From Mesostigma viride (Eukaryota; Streptophyta; Mesostigmatophyceae; Mesostigmatales; Mesostigmataceae): 58,339 bases of DNA. The DNA lies in the NCBI GenBank assembly GCA_009746045.1, contig RPFO01000235.1, positions 1 through 58,339 of the forward strand. Reading direction: 5' to 3'. This document shows positions 1 through 8,429 of this stretch, piece by piece. The translations under genes were made by a program, and so were the position numbers. Within the stretch, counting starts at the first letter, position 1. Every line of letters begins with the position of its first letter. Under the pieces are notes generated by a model. The model had not been told where the DNA came from, ran no database searches, and saw only the letters and a list, made by a program, of their open reading frames with translations.

Positions 1-145
1 TGGACTCTTTGCCTGGCACGTGGCTGCTGGATGCGTTGCCGTACAGCGACAGAACTGTCTTACCCATGGTGTCCGCGACCTGCTTGTGGGGCTTGGTCGT
101 GCTGTTGTTGTCAAAATAAACGATGGCACGCTGAGTGCTCTTCAT
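1..145 (-). CDS. NifS-like cysteine desulfurase, N-terminal part (cut by window edge)
   Basis: The minus-strand frame from the ATG at 143-145 to the window start encodes 48 residues. They include YFDNNSTTKP and, later, YGNASSSH, the two N-terminal signatures of class V aminotransferase-fold cysteine desulfurases (usual form YLDNNATT and FGNPSS.H). The family is PLP-dependent and removes sulfur from cysteine for iron-sulfur clusters or tRNA thiolation. The PLP lysine and catalytic cysteine would lie outside the window. NifS-like genes are known in some NCLDVs, for example asfarviruses. The start is chosen because the conserved block begins eight residues after it. Whether the enzyme is active cannot be judged here. 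Confidence 0.75.
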   Translation of the reverse strand, partial: MKSTQRAIVYFDNNSTTKPHKQVADTMGKTVLSLYGNASSSHVPGKES

Positions 146-409
146 GCTCGCCTTCCGCTTCGTTAGAGATACGTGCGATTTTGTTAAGTACCCCGTTGAG
201 GTACCTGCGCGACGACACGCGAGGGCTGACGGGTCCCGCACTAACGGTCGAGCGGGTGCACGCTGCCAAAGTGTACGAAGGGCTTGGGGGCTCCTCTTGT
301 TCGGGCGGCGTACAGCATCACGTACTCGTCGACGCGTTCCACGCAGGAAACATTTGTCTTGTGGTACTCGTAGGTGACTATCGCACATGGCCGGGGGTGG
401 TATGATGAC

Positions 410-628
410 ATGTTATCCGACTCAAGTGTGACAGCAACCACGAAGACGCTGACCGAGCCTCTCGCATTGAAACCTTCGTCGATAAACAAGCTGGACGAAA
501 AAGGCGCGGCGTTGTCTGAGAAGTATAGACAATACGTGGAGGGGACTTTCGTAACGGACAGCGCCAAGGTGCGTTCTGTTGAGCTTAAAATTGCTCTCAA
601 CAATAATACAACGGACGCGCAGGGATGA
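410..628 (+). CDS. small hypothetical protein
   Basis: This 72-residue frame starts at ATG 410; an in-frame GTG lies at 374. It has no motif I recognise and is hydrophilic, with a lysine/glutamate-rich helical centre. The main support is context: its TGA overlaps the ATG of the next gene at 625, a coupling typical of compact viral genomes. The 146-409 gap holds only shadow frames and presumably the shared upstream region between this gene and the divergent desulfurase. Confidence 0.5.
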   Translation: MLSDSSVTATTKTLTEPLALKPSSINKLDEKGAALSEKYRQYVEGTFVTDSAKVRSVELKIALNNNTTDAQG

Positions 629-1380
629 CGGCACCCACTATCGTCGTCGCCTTCAGGTGCGTGCTGCAGACCATCGCGTGGTACCTCCTCTTCCTCATCG
701 GCACCGTCCGGTTAGCGTTTCGCAGGTTCAACCGGATCGTGACCACGGAGCTGGAGTGCGACGATCAGGAGTACGAAGTGGACGAAGTGGTGGCGTGCAG
801 CGACAAGAACTGGGTCCACGTCACGTCCAAATTCTGCGAGCTGCTAGAGAAGGGAGGAGGCGCCGTGTGCACGCCGGGGAACGAGTTGGCACAGTCGATG
901 AACCTTGACATCATCACCGAGGCCGAAGGGGGGCCCATCTCCCTCGCCGTCACGTACGCGCACCGCGGCGAGGAGTTTGTCGTCACGTACTCGCTGGCCG
1001 ACTCGACGCCCGTCACGTTCCCGCCTACTAAACCGATAGCAGACTCGAGCGAGAACCGCGCGGTCACAAAACTCTCCGTCCTGTCCGCGTCGTTCGGATC
1101 CTGGTTTTCGTCCGAGGACAACGCGGACGTCACGGACATCATAACGTGGCTGCTGGGGCCAGAGAGGGACTTCTACGCTGCGGCGGGCATTCGCCAATAC
1201 GTGTGGTGCATCGTCCAGTACCTGCGCACACAGGGAGTGAGCGTCGAGGAGTCCCCCCACGCTAGGTTCCTGAGGGTTATCAGCGGGGACGGCCGCTCGC
1301 TCGTGTTTCACCCGTCTACAAAGGGGTGCATCCTCAACAGCGGAGTGCGACAGGACAAGCTGATCCCATCGGGACAATAA
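625..1380 (+). CDS. hypothetical membrane-anchored protein
   Basis: A 251-residue protein. Residues about 5-29 form one strongly hydrophobic segment (VVAFRCVLQTIAWYLLFLIG core) followed by arginines, consistent with an N-terminal transmembrane anchor. The rest is a soluble, acidic domain of about 220 residues that I do not recognise. The gene overlaps its upstream neighbour by four bases, and its TAA shares a base with the ATG of the VLTF2-like gene, so the three genes run as one tight cluster. A virion membrane role is only a guess. Confidence 0.7.
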   Translation: MTAPTIVVAFRCVLQTIAWYLLFLIGTVRLAFRRFNRIVTTELECDDQEYEVDEVVACSDKNWVHVTSKFCELLEKGGGAVCTPGNELAQSMNLDIITEAEGGPISLAVTYAHRGEEFVVTYSLADSTPVTFPPTKPIADSSENRAVTKLSVLSASFGSWFSSEDNADVTDIITWLLGPERDFYAAAGIRQYVWCIVQYLRTQGVSVEESPHARFLRVISGDGRSLVFHPSTKGCILNSGVRQDKLIPSGQ

Positions 1381-2126
1381 TGGACGACGCGGGCGCCGAC
1401 GACGACGTCCACTCCGTGTACAGTGATACAGACCTGGAAATCAAGGCGCCCACCGCGCCGATAGTTTACAAGGGCACGGCACTGCTGAATCTGTTGGCTG
1501 ACAAGAAGTGGCCGTTGTCAACGAACGTGGCTTGCTGGTGGTGTTGTCACACTTTCACCAACATCCCCTGCCCTCTGCCGGTTGCGTACAAGGACGGAAA
1601 GGGGTTCCTCGTGAAGGGGTGCTTCTGCTCCTTCAACTGCGCAAAGGCGTACAACTCCAGAGAGGGAGGCGTGTCCAGGGAACTGACCAACAGCCACCTG
1701 TTCCTGATGACGCAGCGGCTGTGGTACAAGTCGCACAAAGGGGTCCCGTTCCCGGGCGTGGTGACGGCCCCTGCGCGAGCGTGTCTCAAAATGTTCGGCG
1801 GGTACATGGACATAGACCAGTTCAGAGCTGCCTCGCACACCCACATACACATGACGAGGGAGCCGCCGTACCCCATGGAGGTAATCCAGCAGGTGGATTG
1901 CGCAAACGCCATCAGCAAACAACGATACGCCCTTACGCAATCCGCCTCCGTCAAGAACAGCGCGGTGACGGACGAAAAGGCGTCCAGGAAGGCGACCGAA
2001 TTAGATAACCGCAAGAGGACCAGACAGGAGGGCGTGTTGTCGCTCAAGCGCGCAAAGCCCATGGTGAGCAAGGGGTGCTCCCTCGACAAGTTTGTAAATA
2101 TTAAAGCCAAATCCAATCAGAAGTAA
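1380..2126 (+). CDS. VLTF2-like late transcription factor
   Basis: A 248-residue protein. Residues about 46-95 carry the MYM/FCS-type zinc-binding pattern of the poxvirus A1L/VLTF2 family found across NCLDVs: CWWCCHTF, a short PCPLP loop, then KGCFCSFNCAKAYN. The family activates intermediate/late viral transcription with the viral RNA polymerase. The C terminus is basic (RKRTRQ and SLKRAKP), suggesting nucleic-acid contact or nuclear entry. ATG 1380 is chosen over an upstream in-frame ATG at 1326 because it overlaps the previous stop by one base. It ends three bases before the convergent gene. Confidence 0.85.
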   Translation: MDDAGADDDVHSVYSDTDLEIKAPTAPIVYKGTALLNLLADKKWPLSTNVACWWCCHTFTNIPCPLPVAYKDGKGFLVKGCFCSFNCAKAYNSREGGVSRELTNSHLFLMTQRLWYKSHKGVPFPGVVTAPARACLKMFGGYMDIDQFRAASHTHIHMTREPPYPMEVIQQVDCANAISKQRYALTQSASVKNSAVTDEKASRKATELDNRKRTRQEGVLSLKRAKPMVSKGCSLDKFVNIKAKSNQK

Positions 2127-2128
2127 TT

Positions 2129-2416
2129 CTACTCGTACCAAACAATGTGGTCCCTTTCATACGCCCCGTCAATGCAACTGACGAGCACGTCTCCGTAGAT
2201 AGGCCGGCGAAACGCAAACGTAGCCAGCACGTTGATAGGCTGCCCCTTCTTCTCCGCGTCGGGGTCGAACTCAGCCACCGCACCGCAGCGACAGTGCACG
2301 GTGGCGATCGCCCTCTCCGTGCCCGTCACTCCCACGCGCAGTCGCGACATGTCCTTCAGCGGGACAACACCGCGGCTCGCGTCCAGACTGTCACACGGCA
2401 CGACCAGTATCTCCAT
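2129..2416 (-). CDS. small hypothetical protein with a CxC motif
   Basis: A 95-residue protein convergent with the VLTF2-like gene. It contains a VHCRCGAV motif around residue 42; no other cysteine pair is close, so a full zinc ribbon is not evident. It looks like a compact beta-rich domain. The 31-base gap to the next plus-strand start at 2448 would be a shared promoter containing TTTACC and TTAGAGTATA. No function is assigned. Confidence 0.6.
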   Translation of the reverse strand: MEILVVPCDSLDASRGVVPLKDMSRLRVGVTGTERAIATVHCRCGAVAEFDPDAEKKGQPINVLATFAFRRPIYGDVLVSCIDGAYERDHIVWYE

Positions 2417-2447
2417 GAAAATTTACCGATCCTTAGAGTATACCGCG

Positions 2448-3674
2448 ATGGACACAGAGGACGCTGTGAGGGCGGCCAGAGAAGCACCACCTTGCACGCG
2501 TGTAGGAGCGTACTTGCAATCATTTTGCAACGATAAACGCGCGTGCGGGCACGAATCACTCAGCAAACAGCGCGCCGAATGCGCCAAGGGCGTGTCGACC
2601 AGTCTGACAAGGGGGCAAGCCGTCCAGCTGGCATCCCTTTTACAGCACGACATCCCTGCCAGGTCCCTTGAAACCGCCACAAAGGCGGACCTGTGCGCGC
2701 TCATATCGGATGAGATGATCGAGAACGTGACGCGGGTCCTGTGCATGGCAGAACTGGCGCGGCACGCCGACTCCAAGACGAGGCTAGCCATCGCCGCCTC
2801 CGATATCGTCAACCAACCCTTCCACTCGGTGGCGGACATGTCCAGGGAATCCCTTAGCCTCCTGGTCGGCTCCTCGTTCACACCGGAGCAGAGAGCGAGC
2901 GCCATAAAGCTCAACTGCGCGCAGGACATATTCTCCACCATCCCGTGGAGAGAGATAGGGAAAAGCGCAGTCACCGACCCCCACCCATGTGACGCCACTT
3001 GTCTCGTCGAAATCCTGCACCTGCTGGTCACGATGTTGTGCACGCGGACCAAGGAGCAGACGATCCTCGACCACCTGCCACTGGTTTCGAGAGTCGCGTT
3101 GACTCCCGCGCGCGTGTGGAACGCCGTGGCCGCCATGGACGGAACCTTGGAGGCCTCCTTGCGCGGAATGGTAGGCGCCGAGAGCACCGAGGAGGCGAAG
3201 GCGTCCAGCGGTGGAGACGCCGCGATCGGGTTTTACAACAACAAGGGGCACGCCGTGGGCCAGAGCAGTGTTTCCGGCACCCAGCAGGGAGCGTGCACTG
3301 CAGCGGTCGTGCGCAGGCACGCGGTCAGGTCCGCGTATCTCCAGCAGTTCCTCAAGAGCAACCGGTCGAGGGTGTACGACGAACCCTCGTCCAAATCGAA
3401 ACACAAGGTGCAATCCGCCTGCATGCAGGTGTTCAAGAAGGACGACCCGAAGGCGTACGAAGGCGCCGTGTTCCCGAAATCGCACCCCGTGGGCTCGGCG
3501 TGCATCTTGCGTCTCCACCATAAAGGGAAAGACACTAAGCACGCGACCCACCAGGCGCCCGTATCTGACCCAGCTGCCCCCCCATCAAGCGACGCGCAGA
3601 TCGAGCAGATGTTATTCACTGTCAACCCCACATCCCGCGTGGGCAATGTGAGCGCCGTCACGCTGTGCGGATAG
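2448..3674 (+). CDS. hypothetical protein, 408 residues
   Basis: An unrecognised soluble protein, mostly helical in its first 280 residues, with several cysteines (CGHES, AECAKG, HPCDATC). After about residue 260 it becomes lysine- and histidine-rich and low in complexity, with SKSKHKVQ and HHKGKDTKHAT, suggesting a nucleic-acid-binding tail. ATG 2448 is preferred because earlier in-frame starts (2232, 2415) run through the opposing small gene. It is followed 12 bases later by the HNH/zinc gene on the same strand, so the two may be co-expressed. Confidence 0.7.
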   Translation: MDTEDAVRAAREAPPCTRVGAYLQSFCNDKRACGHESLSKQRAECAKGVSTSLTRGQAVQLASLLQHDIPARSLETATKADLCALISDEMIENVTRVLCMAELARHADSKTRLAIAASDIVNQPFHSVADMSRESLSLLVGSSFTPEQRASAIKLNCAQDIFSTIPWREIGKSAVTDPHPCDATCLVEILHLLVTMLCTRTKEQTILDHLPLVSRVALTPARVWNAVAAMDGTLEASLRGMVGAESTEEAKASSGGDAAIGFYNNKGHAVGQSSVSGTQQGACTAAVVRRHAVRSAYLQQFLKSNRSRVYDEPSSKSKHKVQSACMQVFKKDDPKAYEGAVFPKSHPVGSACILRLHHKGKDTKHATHQAPVSDPAAPPSSDAQIEQMLFTVNPTSRVGNVSAVTLCG

Positions 3675-3686
3675 GAGGCAACAAAT

Positions 3687-4295
3687 ATGGACACGTACCG
3701 TGTAGGGGCGGCACACATGGATATGCTGGTGTGTGGCGTGTGCAAGCAGACCAAGGAAAAGTACATGTTCGACAGCCGCAACAGGAGGTACGCGGGGCTG
3801 TGCCGCGAGTGCAGGAGGGAGTCAGTGACCACGTACCGCAACACGCGTGACGGGTACTTCAGGCACCTCCTCGGAAGGGTGGGGCGACACACGAAGAGCC
3901 GCGACCAGCGCAGGGTCGTCATCAGCGACAAAGACCTGCAGGGGGTGTGGGAAAAGCAGGGTGGCAAGTGCGCGATCACCGGTATGGACATGCAGCACGA
4001 GTACAAGTGGGATGGGCGGCGCGCGCCCCTCTCGGCGGCTATGGATCTGATCGACACCAACGCGGAGTACAGCCCAGGCAACATCCAGCTCGTGTGCCAA
4101 TTTGTGCATGACATGAAGGGCCGTACACCCTTGGGACGGTTTCTGGCAGATTGCAAGGTCATCGTTGATCGCACATCTCCAGCTACTGACGTGGCAATTG
4201 GATCTCCTAGTGACGCGGGATCCACGTCGATGGGGAGGAGATCCACGTTGGCAGATGGGCAGACGAGGTGGTATAAAACCCCCCCGCCCCTGTGA
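3687..4295 (+). CDS. zinc-finger and HNH-like endonuclease protein
   Basis: A 202-residue protein. Residues 16-43 hold two CxxC knuckles (CGVCKQTKEKYMF and LCRECRRES). Residues about 95-140 resemble an HNH nuclease core: GKCAITGM, then SAAMDLIDTNAEYSPGNIQL, the usual D..... Y..GN pattern. Such proteins in NCLDVs are often homing-type or recombination nucleases, but no target can be inferred. The last 35 residues are low-complexity, and their codons overlap the TATAAAA box of the next gene, so the true protein may have been shorter. Confidence 0.65.
   Translation: MDTYRVGAAHMDMLVCGVCKQTKEKYMFDSRNRRYAGLCRECRRESVTTYRNTRDGYFRHLLGRVGRHTKSRDQRRVVISDKDLQGVWEKQGGKCAITGMDMQHEYKWDGRRAPLSAAMDLIDTNAEYSPGNIQLVCQFVHDMKGRTPLGRFLADCKVIVDRTSPATDVAIGSPSDAGSTSMGRRSTLADGQTRWYKTPPPL
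4272..4278 (+). promoter_or_regulatory. TATA box of the putative SSB gene
   Basis: TATAAAA lies about 113 bases before the ATG at 4391, followed by a C-rich stretch and a pyrimidine-rich leader. It is embedded in the 3' end of the preceding coding frame. The long leader contrasts with the 15-30 base leaders of the capsid genes, which suggests a different expression class. Assigned by sequence appearance only. Confidence 0.4.
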
Positions 4296-4390
4296 ATCCT
4301 TGGATCTGAGCTCGTTCTCGCACCGCTCGTCCTTGTCCCACCATTCATCCCAAGCGTCCTCAGCGTCCTCAGCGTCCGCAAGTTGTCCAC

Positions 4391-5077
4391 ATGGCGTCCA
4401 CGATCGTCCTCTTTGAGGACTTTGACCCAGAGAAGGTTATATACCGCGACCCCAAGAGGTCCACCACTGGCGGGCTGTCGGTGTACCTGAACTATGACAA
4501 GGACGGGAAGGAAATCCCCATCCGCATCCAGACGCCGAAGATGAGAGTCCCATTCGGCGTGAGCTGTTTTGAGGGAAAGGCGCAGGCGCAAAAGTACAGT
4601 CTGGACCTGAGCTTCGATGACTACCTCAGCAAGGAAGAGGATATCGGCAAGTTCTACGAACGGTGGACCGCGTTCGACGAGCGAAACAAAAACACGTCCT
4701 TTGAGAAAAGCACCATTTGGTTCAACAAGAAGATCAGCTTCGACGTGGTGAACGAGCTCTACACGTCCGCGGTCAAGCCCTCCAAGAAGGAGCAATACCC
4801 CCCCACTCTCAAGTGCTCCATTCCGTTCCGAAACGGGAAGCCCGACTGCCAGTTTTTTGATGACACCAAGCAGCCGGCGACAATGGAGGATTTGGAAAAG
4901 GGAATGGAAGTGCAGGTCATCCTCGAGGTGCCGAGGCTGTGGTTCATGGACAAGCAGTTTGGATGCAGCCCCATCGTGAAGATGGTGCAGTTCTTCCCTA
5001 ACAACCGCATCCCACACGGCTACTCGTTCATTGATAGGGAGCCCGTTGACCAGGCCCAGGATATGGGGTCGGACTGA
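4391..5077 (+). CDS. putative NCLDV single-stranded DNA-binding protein
   Basis: A 228-residue intact protein. It matches my memory of the widespread NCLDV family proposed to be T7-gp2.5-like OB-fold SSBs: a RVPFGVSCFEG block near residue 51, YSLDLSFDDY near 67, a YPPTLKCSIPF block near 136, and a final RLWFMDKQFGCSPIVKMVQF strand. The C-terminal tail is acidic (DREPVDQAQDMGSD), as in phage and bacterial SSBs. The expected role is coating single-stranded DNA at the viral fork, together with the PCNA encoded at 23.5 kb. It is followed by an AATAAA signal. The family call is from motif recall, not a search. Confidence 0.55.
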   Translation: MASTIVLFEDFDPEKVIYRDPKRSTTGGLSVYLNYDKDGKEIPIRIQTPKMRVPFGVSCFEGKAQAQKYSLDLSFDDYLSKEEDIGKFYERWTAFDERNKNTSFEKSTIWFNKKISFDVVNELYTSAVKPSKKEQYPPTLKCSIPFRNGKPDCQFFDDTKQPATMEDLEKGMEVQVILEVPRLWFMDKQFGCSPIVKMVQFFPNNRIPHGYSFIDREPVDQAQDMGSD

Positions 5078-5109
5078 GTCCGATTGCTCGTGTAATTAAA
5101 ACATGATCG

Positions 5110-5115
5110 AATAAA
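5110..5115 (+). terminator. AATAAA polyadenylation-type signal after the SSB-like gene
   Basis: AATAAA 33 bases after the stop at 5077, followed by T-rich sequence. The pattern recurs after many genes in this window. Confidence 0.5.
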
Positions 5116-5150
5116 ATTGTCTTTATTTACATTAACATCATATAAAACTC

Positions 5151-5339
5151 ATGAAGGTCAACATTAACTTAGGAAGCTCCAATAGACAGACTGGGTATAT
5201 CAGCACCGCCCCTTCGCAGCCAATGACGCCAGCGGAGAGAAAGGCATTCCTTGTAGTGTTCTTCATCATCATAGCCGCACTGGTAGGCGGGTATCTGTAC
5301 AAGGGCAAGAGGTTTTTCAGGTTCTTGGGGACGCGGTAG
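5151..5339 (+). CDS. small single-pass membrane protein
   Basis: A 62-residue protein with a hydrophilic N terminus and a clear membrane segment at residues about 33-49 (FLVVFFIIIAALVGGYL), followed by a very basic tail (KGKRFFRF). This arrangement predicts an anchor with a cytosolic basic end. Small proteins of this kind are common in NCLDV inner membranes. Its last 23 bases overlap the 3' end of the opposing J-domain gene. Confidence 0.6.
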   Translation: MKVNINLGSSNRQTGYISTAPSQPMTPAERKAFLVVFFIIIAALVGGYLYKGKRFFRFLGTR

Positions 5340-6641
5340 ACGCGCGCCGCACAAAGAAATTACGAATGTCGCACTTTCGCAGGGGTGCACCGCTCTTGGC
5401 GCTGGACGAGCACCCCCGCCCCGCCCCTGAGCAGCTCTTGGCGGCGGACGAGCACGCGGTGTCTGAATGCACCCCCGCGGCCCTGCGTTTTTTTTGAGTC
5501 GCCGCGACGTCATCCGCCATCGCGATGCCCCCCTCCTCCTCCTCCTCCTCCTCGTCGTTAATGAACCCGTCGTCTGACTCCTCTATCTCGTCTTCCTCCT
5601 CCACCTCCTCCTCGTCCTCGTCCTCGTCCTCCGCCTCGTCATCCACGAACACGCACCGCCCCGTCGTGCGAGGCGCCTTGCGCTTGGGGCGCTCGTCCTG
5701 TTCGTCGATGCCGCACCGCCCCTCTTCTTCCTCGTGTGGTTGCCGTGCTCGCGTTCCACGCGCTTCCTGCCTTCCATCCACTCCGCAAAGGACCGCGGCT
5801 TGAAGCTCTGCACATTTGCGCAGGGAGGCATGGGCTTTGCGAAGAGTGCGGCCGGCGCCGCCTTCTTGAACCCGTTATTGCACGCCCCGCGCGGCCACCA
5901 CGGCGGGCACACGTCCGGATACTCCTTGTAGAACTCCTGCCTGGTGTAGTCGGGGTTCTTCTCCACTCTCCTGTTGTACATGCAGGACGCGCGCATCTGC
6001 TTGATGTCGTCGCGCACCAGATCGTAATAAGACGGGACTTTCGCGCGGCGGCTGACCTTCGCCCTCAACATGGAAACGATGTTGACCGCGCGGCGGGCGT
6101 CGGAGGGGTTTAGGGCGTTGAAGTAGCCCTCTACCCCCTTCCACATGTCCACTTGGAAGTTCTGTACCGAATCCTCACAGGCCAACCTGCAGCCCTCGGA
6201 GATGATGAATTCGGCCAAGTCCTCCGCGTCCAACTCGTTGTGATCATGCACGTCCATGCACACCTCCAGCGTCTTACTCCACATCCTTTCCCAGGGGTCT
6301 GGGCGATCATGGGATTTCATAGGGGTCTCGAGGTACGTGAAAAATGTGAGCTTGTGTTCCTCGATCAGCTCAAAACACCCGCTCATGACCTGGAAAACTT
6401 CCGTGGACCGCTTGTGCTTCCATTTATCAGGGTGGATTTGTTTGGAGAGCCTTCGAAAATTCGCCTTTGCTGCACCCATATCCTTGCGGACGTGGATGAT
6501 TTCGTGGCGGTTTTGGCGGTAAATTTTGATAGCATCGTCCGTGAGTGGGACACTGCCCAACAAAAGGCGCTGAAACAAATCCCTTTTCTCGCCGTTGGTC
6601 AACTTTTCAAACGCACGGAGCGTGCTCTCGAGGTTTCCCAT
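5317..6641 (-). CDS. J-domain protein with long acidic tail (frame change near 5715-5735)
   Basis: The first 310 residues contain a DnaJ-type helix II/III region with the catalytic HPDK motif (LSKQIHPDKWKHK, residues about 66-78), which in the family stimulates Hsp70 ATPase. The remainder to about residue 305 is helical and unrecognised. Past 5735 the frame continued by the ORF becomes arginine-rich and meaningless, while the other frame gives a natural sequence rich in E and D (DDEAEDEDEDEEE) ending at 5317. A one-base indel in GAGGGGCGG is therefore likely. The tail recalls the acidic protein at 55.3 kb. The start at 6641 is the only reasonable ATG. Confidence 0.7.
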
Positions 6642-7084
6642 GGCTGAGTGCCACTCCCAGCGCCCAGCGCCCCAAAATCGCCTTGTCCACGCCTGTCAAT
6701 CATTCATCCAGAGGCACACACATGCATCTCAGTGGCCCAGTCACAGATGATGATGTGGCTACCCTGCATCAGAGATCTCGCCTTGTCACTGATCTGGACA
6801 GATCTGGATATTTTGGACAGAGATCTCGCTGTCTTGTCACTGATCTGGACGGAGATCTAACTTTATCCGCGTCAGACGGTTACTGATCTCGTCAGACGCT
6901 TAGCACGAGATCTCGAGATCCCGAGATTCCGCCTAGCACGGGATCTCGTGACTGTGCACTGCCCCGTCACATATTGGGTCTTTTAACGGATCTGTCATTT
7001 GAATTCAGTTTTCTCCCGCCTCAGAACGCACCATGCGCATTTCGGAGCGCTCGCTCGCTCACACATGCACTTTCTCACGTGTCC
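6642..7084. promoter_or_regulatory. divergent intergenic island rich in AGATCT motifs
   Basis: This 443-bp gap between the divergent J-domain gene and the gene at 7085 holds no gene. At 6770-6860 a unit of about 48 bp occurs twice (AGAGATCTCGC, then TTGTCACTGATCTGGAC). At 6900-6945 palindromic GAGATCTCGAGATC and GGGATCTCGTGAC follow, then GTGACTGTGCACTGCCCC at about 6948. Very similar words occur in the gaps at 14.4-14.9 kb and 20.8-21.0 kb. A bidirectional regulatory region is inferred. Confidence 0.55.
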
Positions 7085-8401
7085 ATGATAGAGGACGAGG
7101 ATGTCGGACATCTGGAGAGAGGTCGCAGTCGAGATAACGTGTCGGCCATGGCTGCCAGGGCCGCACTGGAACACGAGAGGTATGCCGCATCGTACAATAA
7201 AGGGGCTGTGAGACTCCCTGATCCCACCGATGTGGAAGTGGACGTGGACAAGTGGTTCGAGCAACCGTTGGGGCCCATCAGACCTTACATCCGGACAAAA
7301 AGGATAGACGCCCAGTCCAAGTCTGTGGTGTTCCGAACCAGGGATATCGGCGTTTACGTAACGGAATCTACCTGCTTCAAGGGTATCCAATACGCGGAAA
7401 TCGAGGACACCGGGATAAAGGGCGCGGTCGTTCACGACCTGCCGCGAACCTGTGGAGGAGTGCACGTGACGCTCGAACTCGTCAAGCCGTTTGTCCTTGC
7501 AATCCCGTGCCATCCAGACAGCGTAGAGAAGCGCGTGGCCATGTGCAATCACCTCCTCAAGCTCCTGGGAACGGACGCGTTCGTCCACAAGTCCGAGGTC
7601 AAGGTGTCGAAAAATCACAACGTGCGACACTTTGCGAAGGGCGCCGACCTGTTGAAGAGGGAGGCGGAAAGGAGGAAAGTGCAGCTGTACTTCACCCTCG
7701 CGTGGTGCGAAGACGTACTGTCCAATTACTCCCGCGCACTGAAGCGATTCGATGACGCGGATGGAACGGCGAAGCGAGAGTTCTACGACCTGGCCAAGAA
7801 GATGGACAGGGCGGAAGTGTTGTACCCCGAGTCCAAGAGGCTGATGGAGAAACTGTCGCAGACCCCGCTGCCATTGAAGTCCACCCCTGCGTGGGTGCAC
7901 GATGCGGACAGAGTCAAGGCGTCGGAGCTACCGGAGATGGACAAACACACTCAGAACCAGATTTTGCGCACGGACCTGGCGTTCAGAGACGAGAAGTGTG
8001 CGAGGCTTGAGAAGGAGATCGATAAGTTGCGCACGAGCATGGAGGAGATTCGACTCTTGCGCAAAAGTGACGCACCCTGCGCACCCTCCGCGGCCAAGCC
8101 AATGCCCCCCCCACCGCTCGTGCAAGCGCCGCCGCCGTCTGTGGCAGATTACACGCGTCTCGCCCCCTTGGATGGCATGGACCCGTTTCAGCAAGCGGTC
8201 CGGTGCCTCGTAGATGGCATGAGGCACCAGCTCCCTCAGGGTGTGTACATGCTCGTGCACGCCATCAGGGACATGGTGGAGGGGGAGACGGTCCCCGTGT
8301 ACCGCGACCGCGTGATGCACACCCTGCACTCCATGAGCCTGTCATCCCCCCCCGTAGCCCGCGCTCTACAGATGCTATACAGCAGCTCCTGGTCCGCGTG
8401 A
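7085..8401 (+). CDS. hypothetical protein with coiled coil
   Basis: A 438-residue protein from ATG 7085; an in-frame upstream start at 6974 would run through promoter-like DNA. Residues about 300-340 have heptad character (DEKCARLEKEIDKLRTSMEEI), followed by a proline-rich linker (PMPPPPLVQAPPPSV) and a helical C-terminal domain. The N-terminal 280 residues look globular and I do not recognise them. It faces the J-domain gene across a motif-rich island and is followed by an AATAAA signal at 8420. Confidence 0.7.
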   Translation: MIEDEDVGHLERGRSRDNVSAMAARAALEHERYAASYNKGAVRLPDPTDVEVDVDKWFEQPLGPIRPYIRTKRIDAQSKSVVFRTRDIGVYVTESTCFKGIQYAEIEDTGIKGAVVHDLPRTCGGVHVTLELVKPFVLAIPCHPDSVEKRVAMCNHLLKLLGTDAFVHKSEVKVSKNHNVRHFAKGADLLKREAERRKVQLYFTLAWCEDVLSNYSRALKRFDDADGTAKREFYDLAKKMDRAEVLYPESKRLMEKLSQTPLPLKSTPAWVHDADRVKASELPEMDKHTQNQILRTDLAFRDEKCARLEKEIDKLRTSMEEIRLLRKSDAPCAPSAAKPMPPPPLVQAPPPSVADYTRLAPLDGMDPFQQAVRCLVDGMRHQLPQGVYMLVHAIRDMVEGETVPVYRDRVMHTLHSMSLSSPPVARALQMLYSSSWSA

Positions 8402-8419
8402 GTGGCAATGTAATTTATC

Positions 8420-8425
8420 AATAAA
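8420..8425 (+). terminator. AATAAA polyadenylation-type signal
   Basis: AATAAA 19 bases past the stop at 8401 and just before the stop of the convergent gene at 8430. Confidence 0.45.
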
Positions 8426-8429
8426 GAAA

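Noticed and set aside
31-603. Overlapping frames on both strands at 31-405 (+) and 241-603 (-)
   Set aside because: Composition is random, they overlap the desulfurase start and the small gene at 410, and neither has a recognisable motif.
3233-5017. A 594-residue minus-strand frame
   Set aside because: It is antisense to the HNH and SSB-like genes; low-complexity leucine/serine composition mirrors their codon bias.
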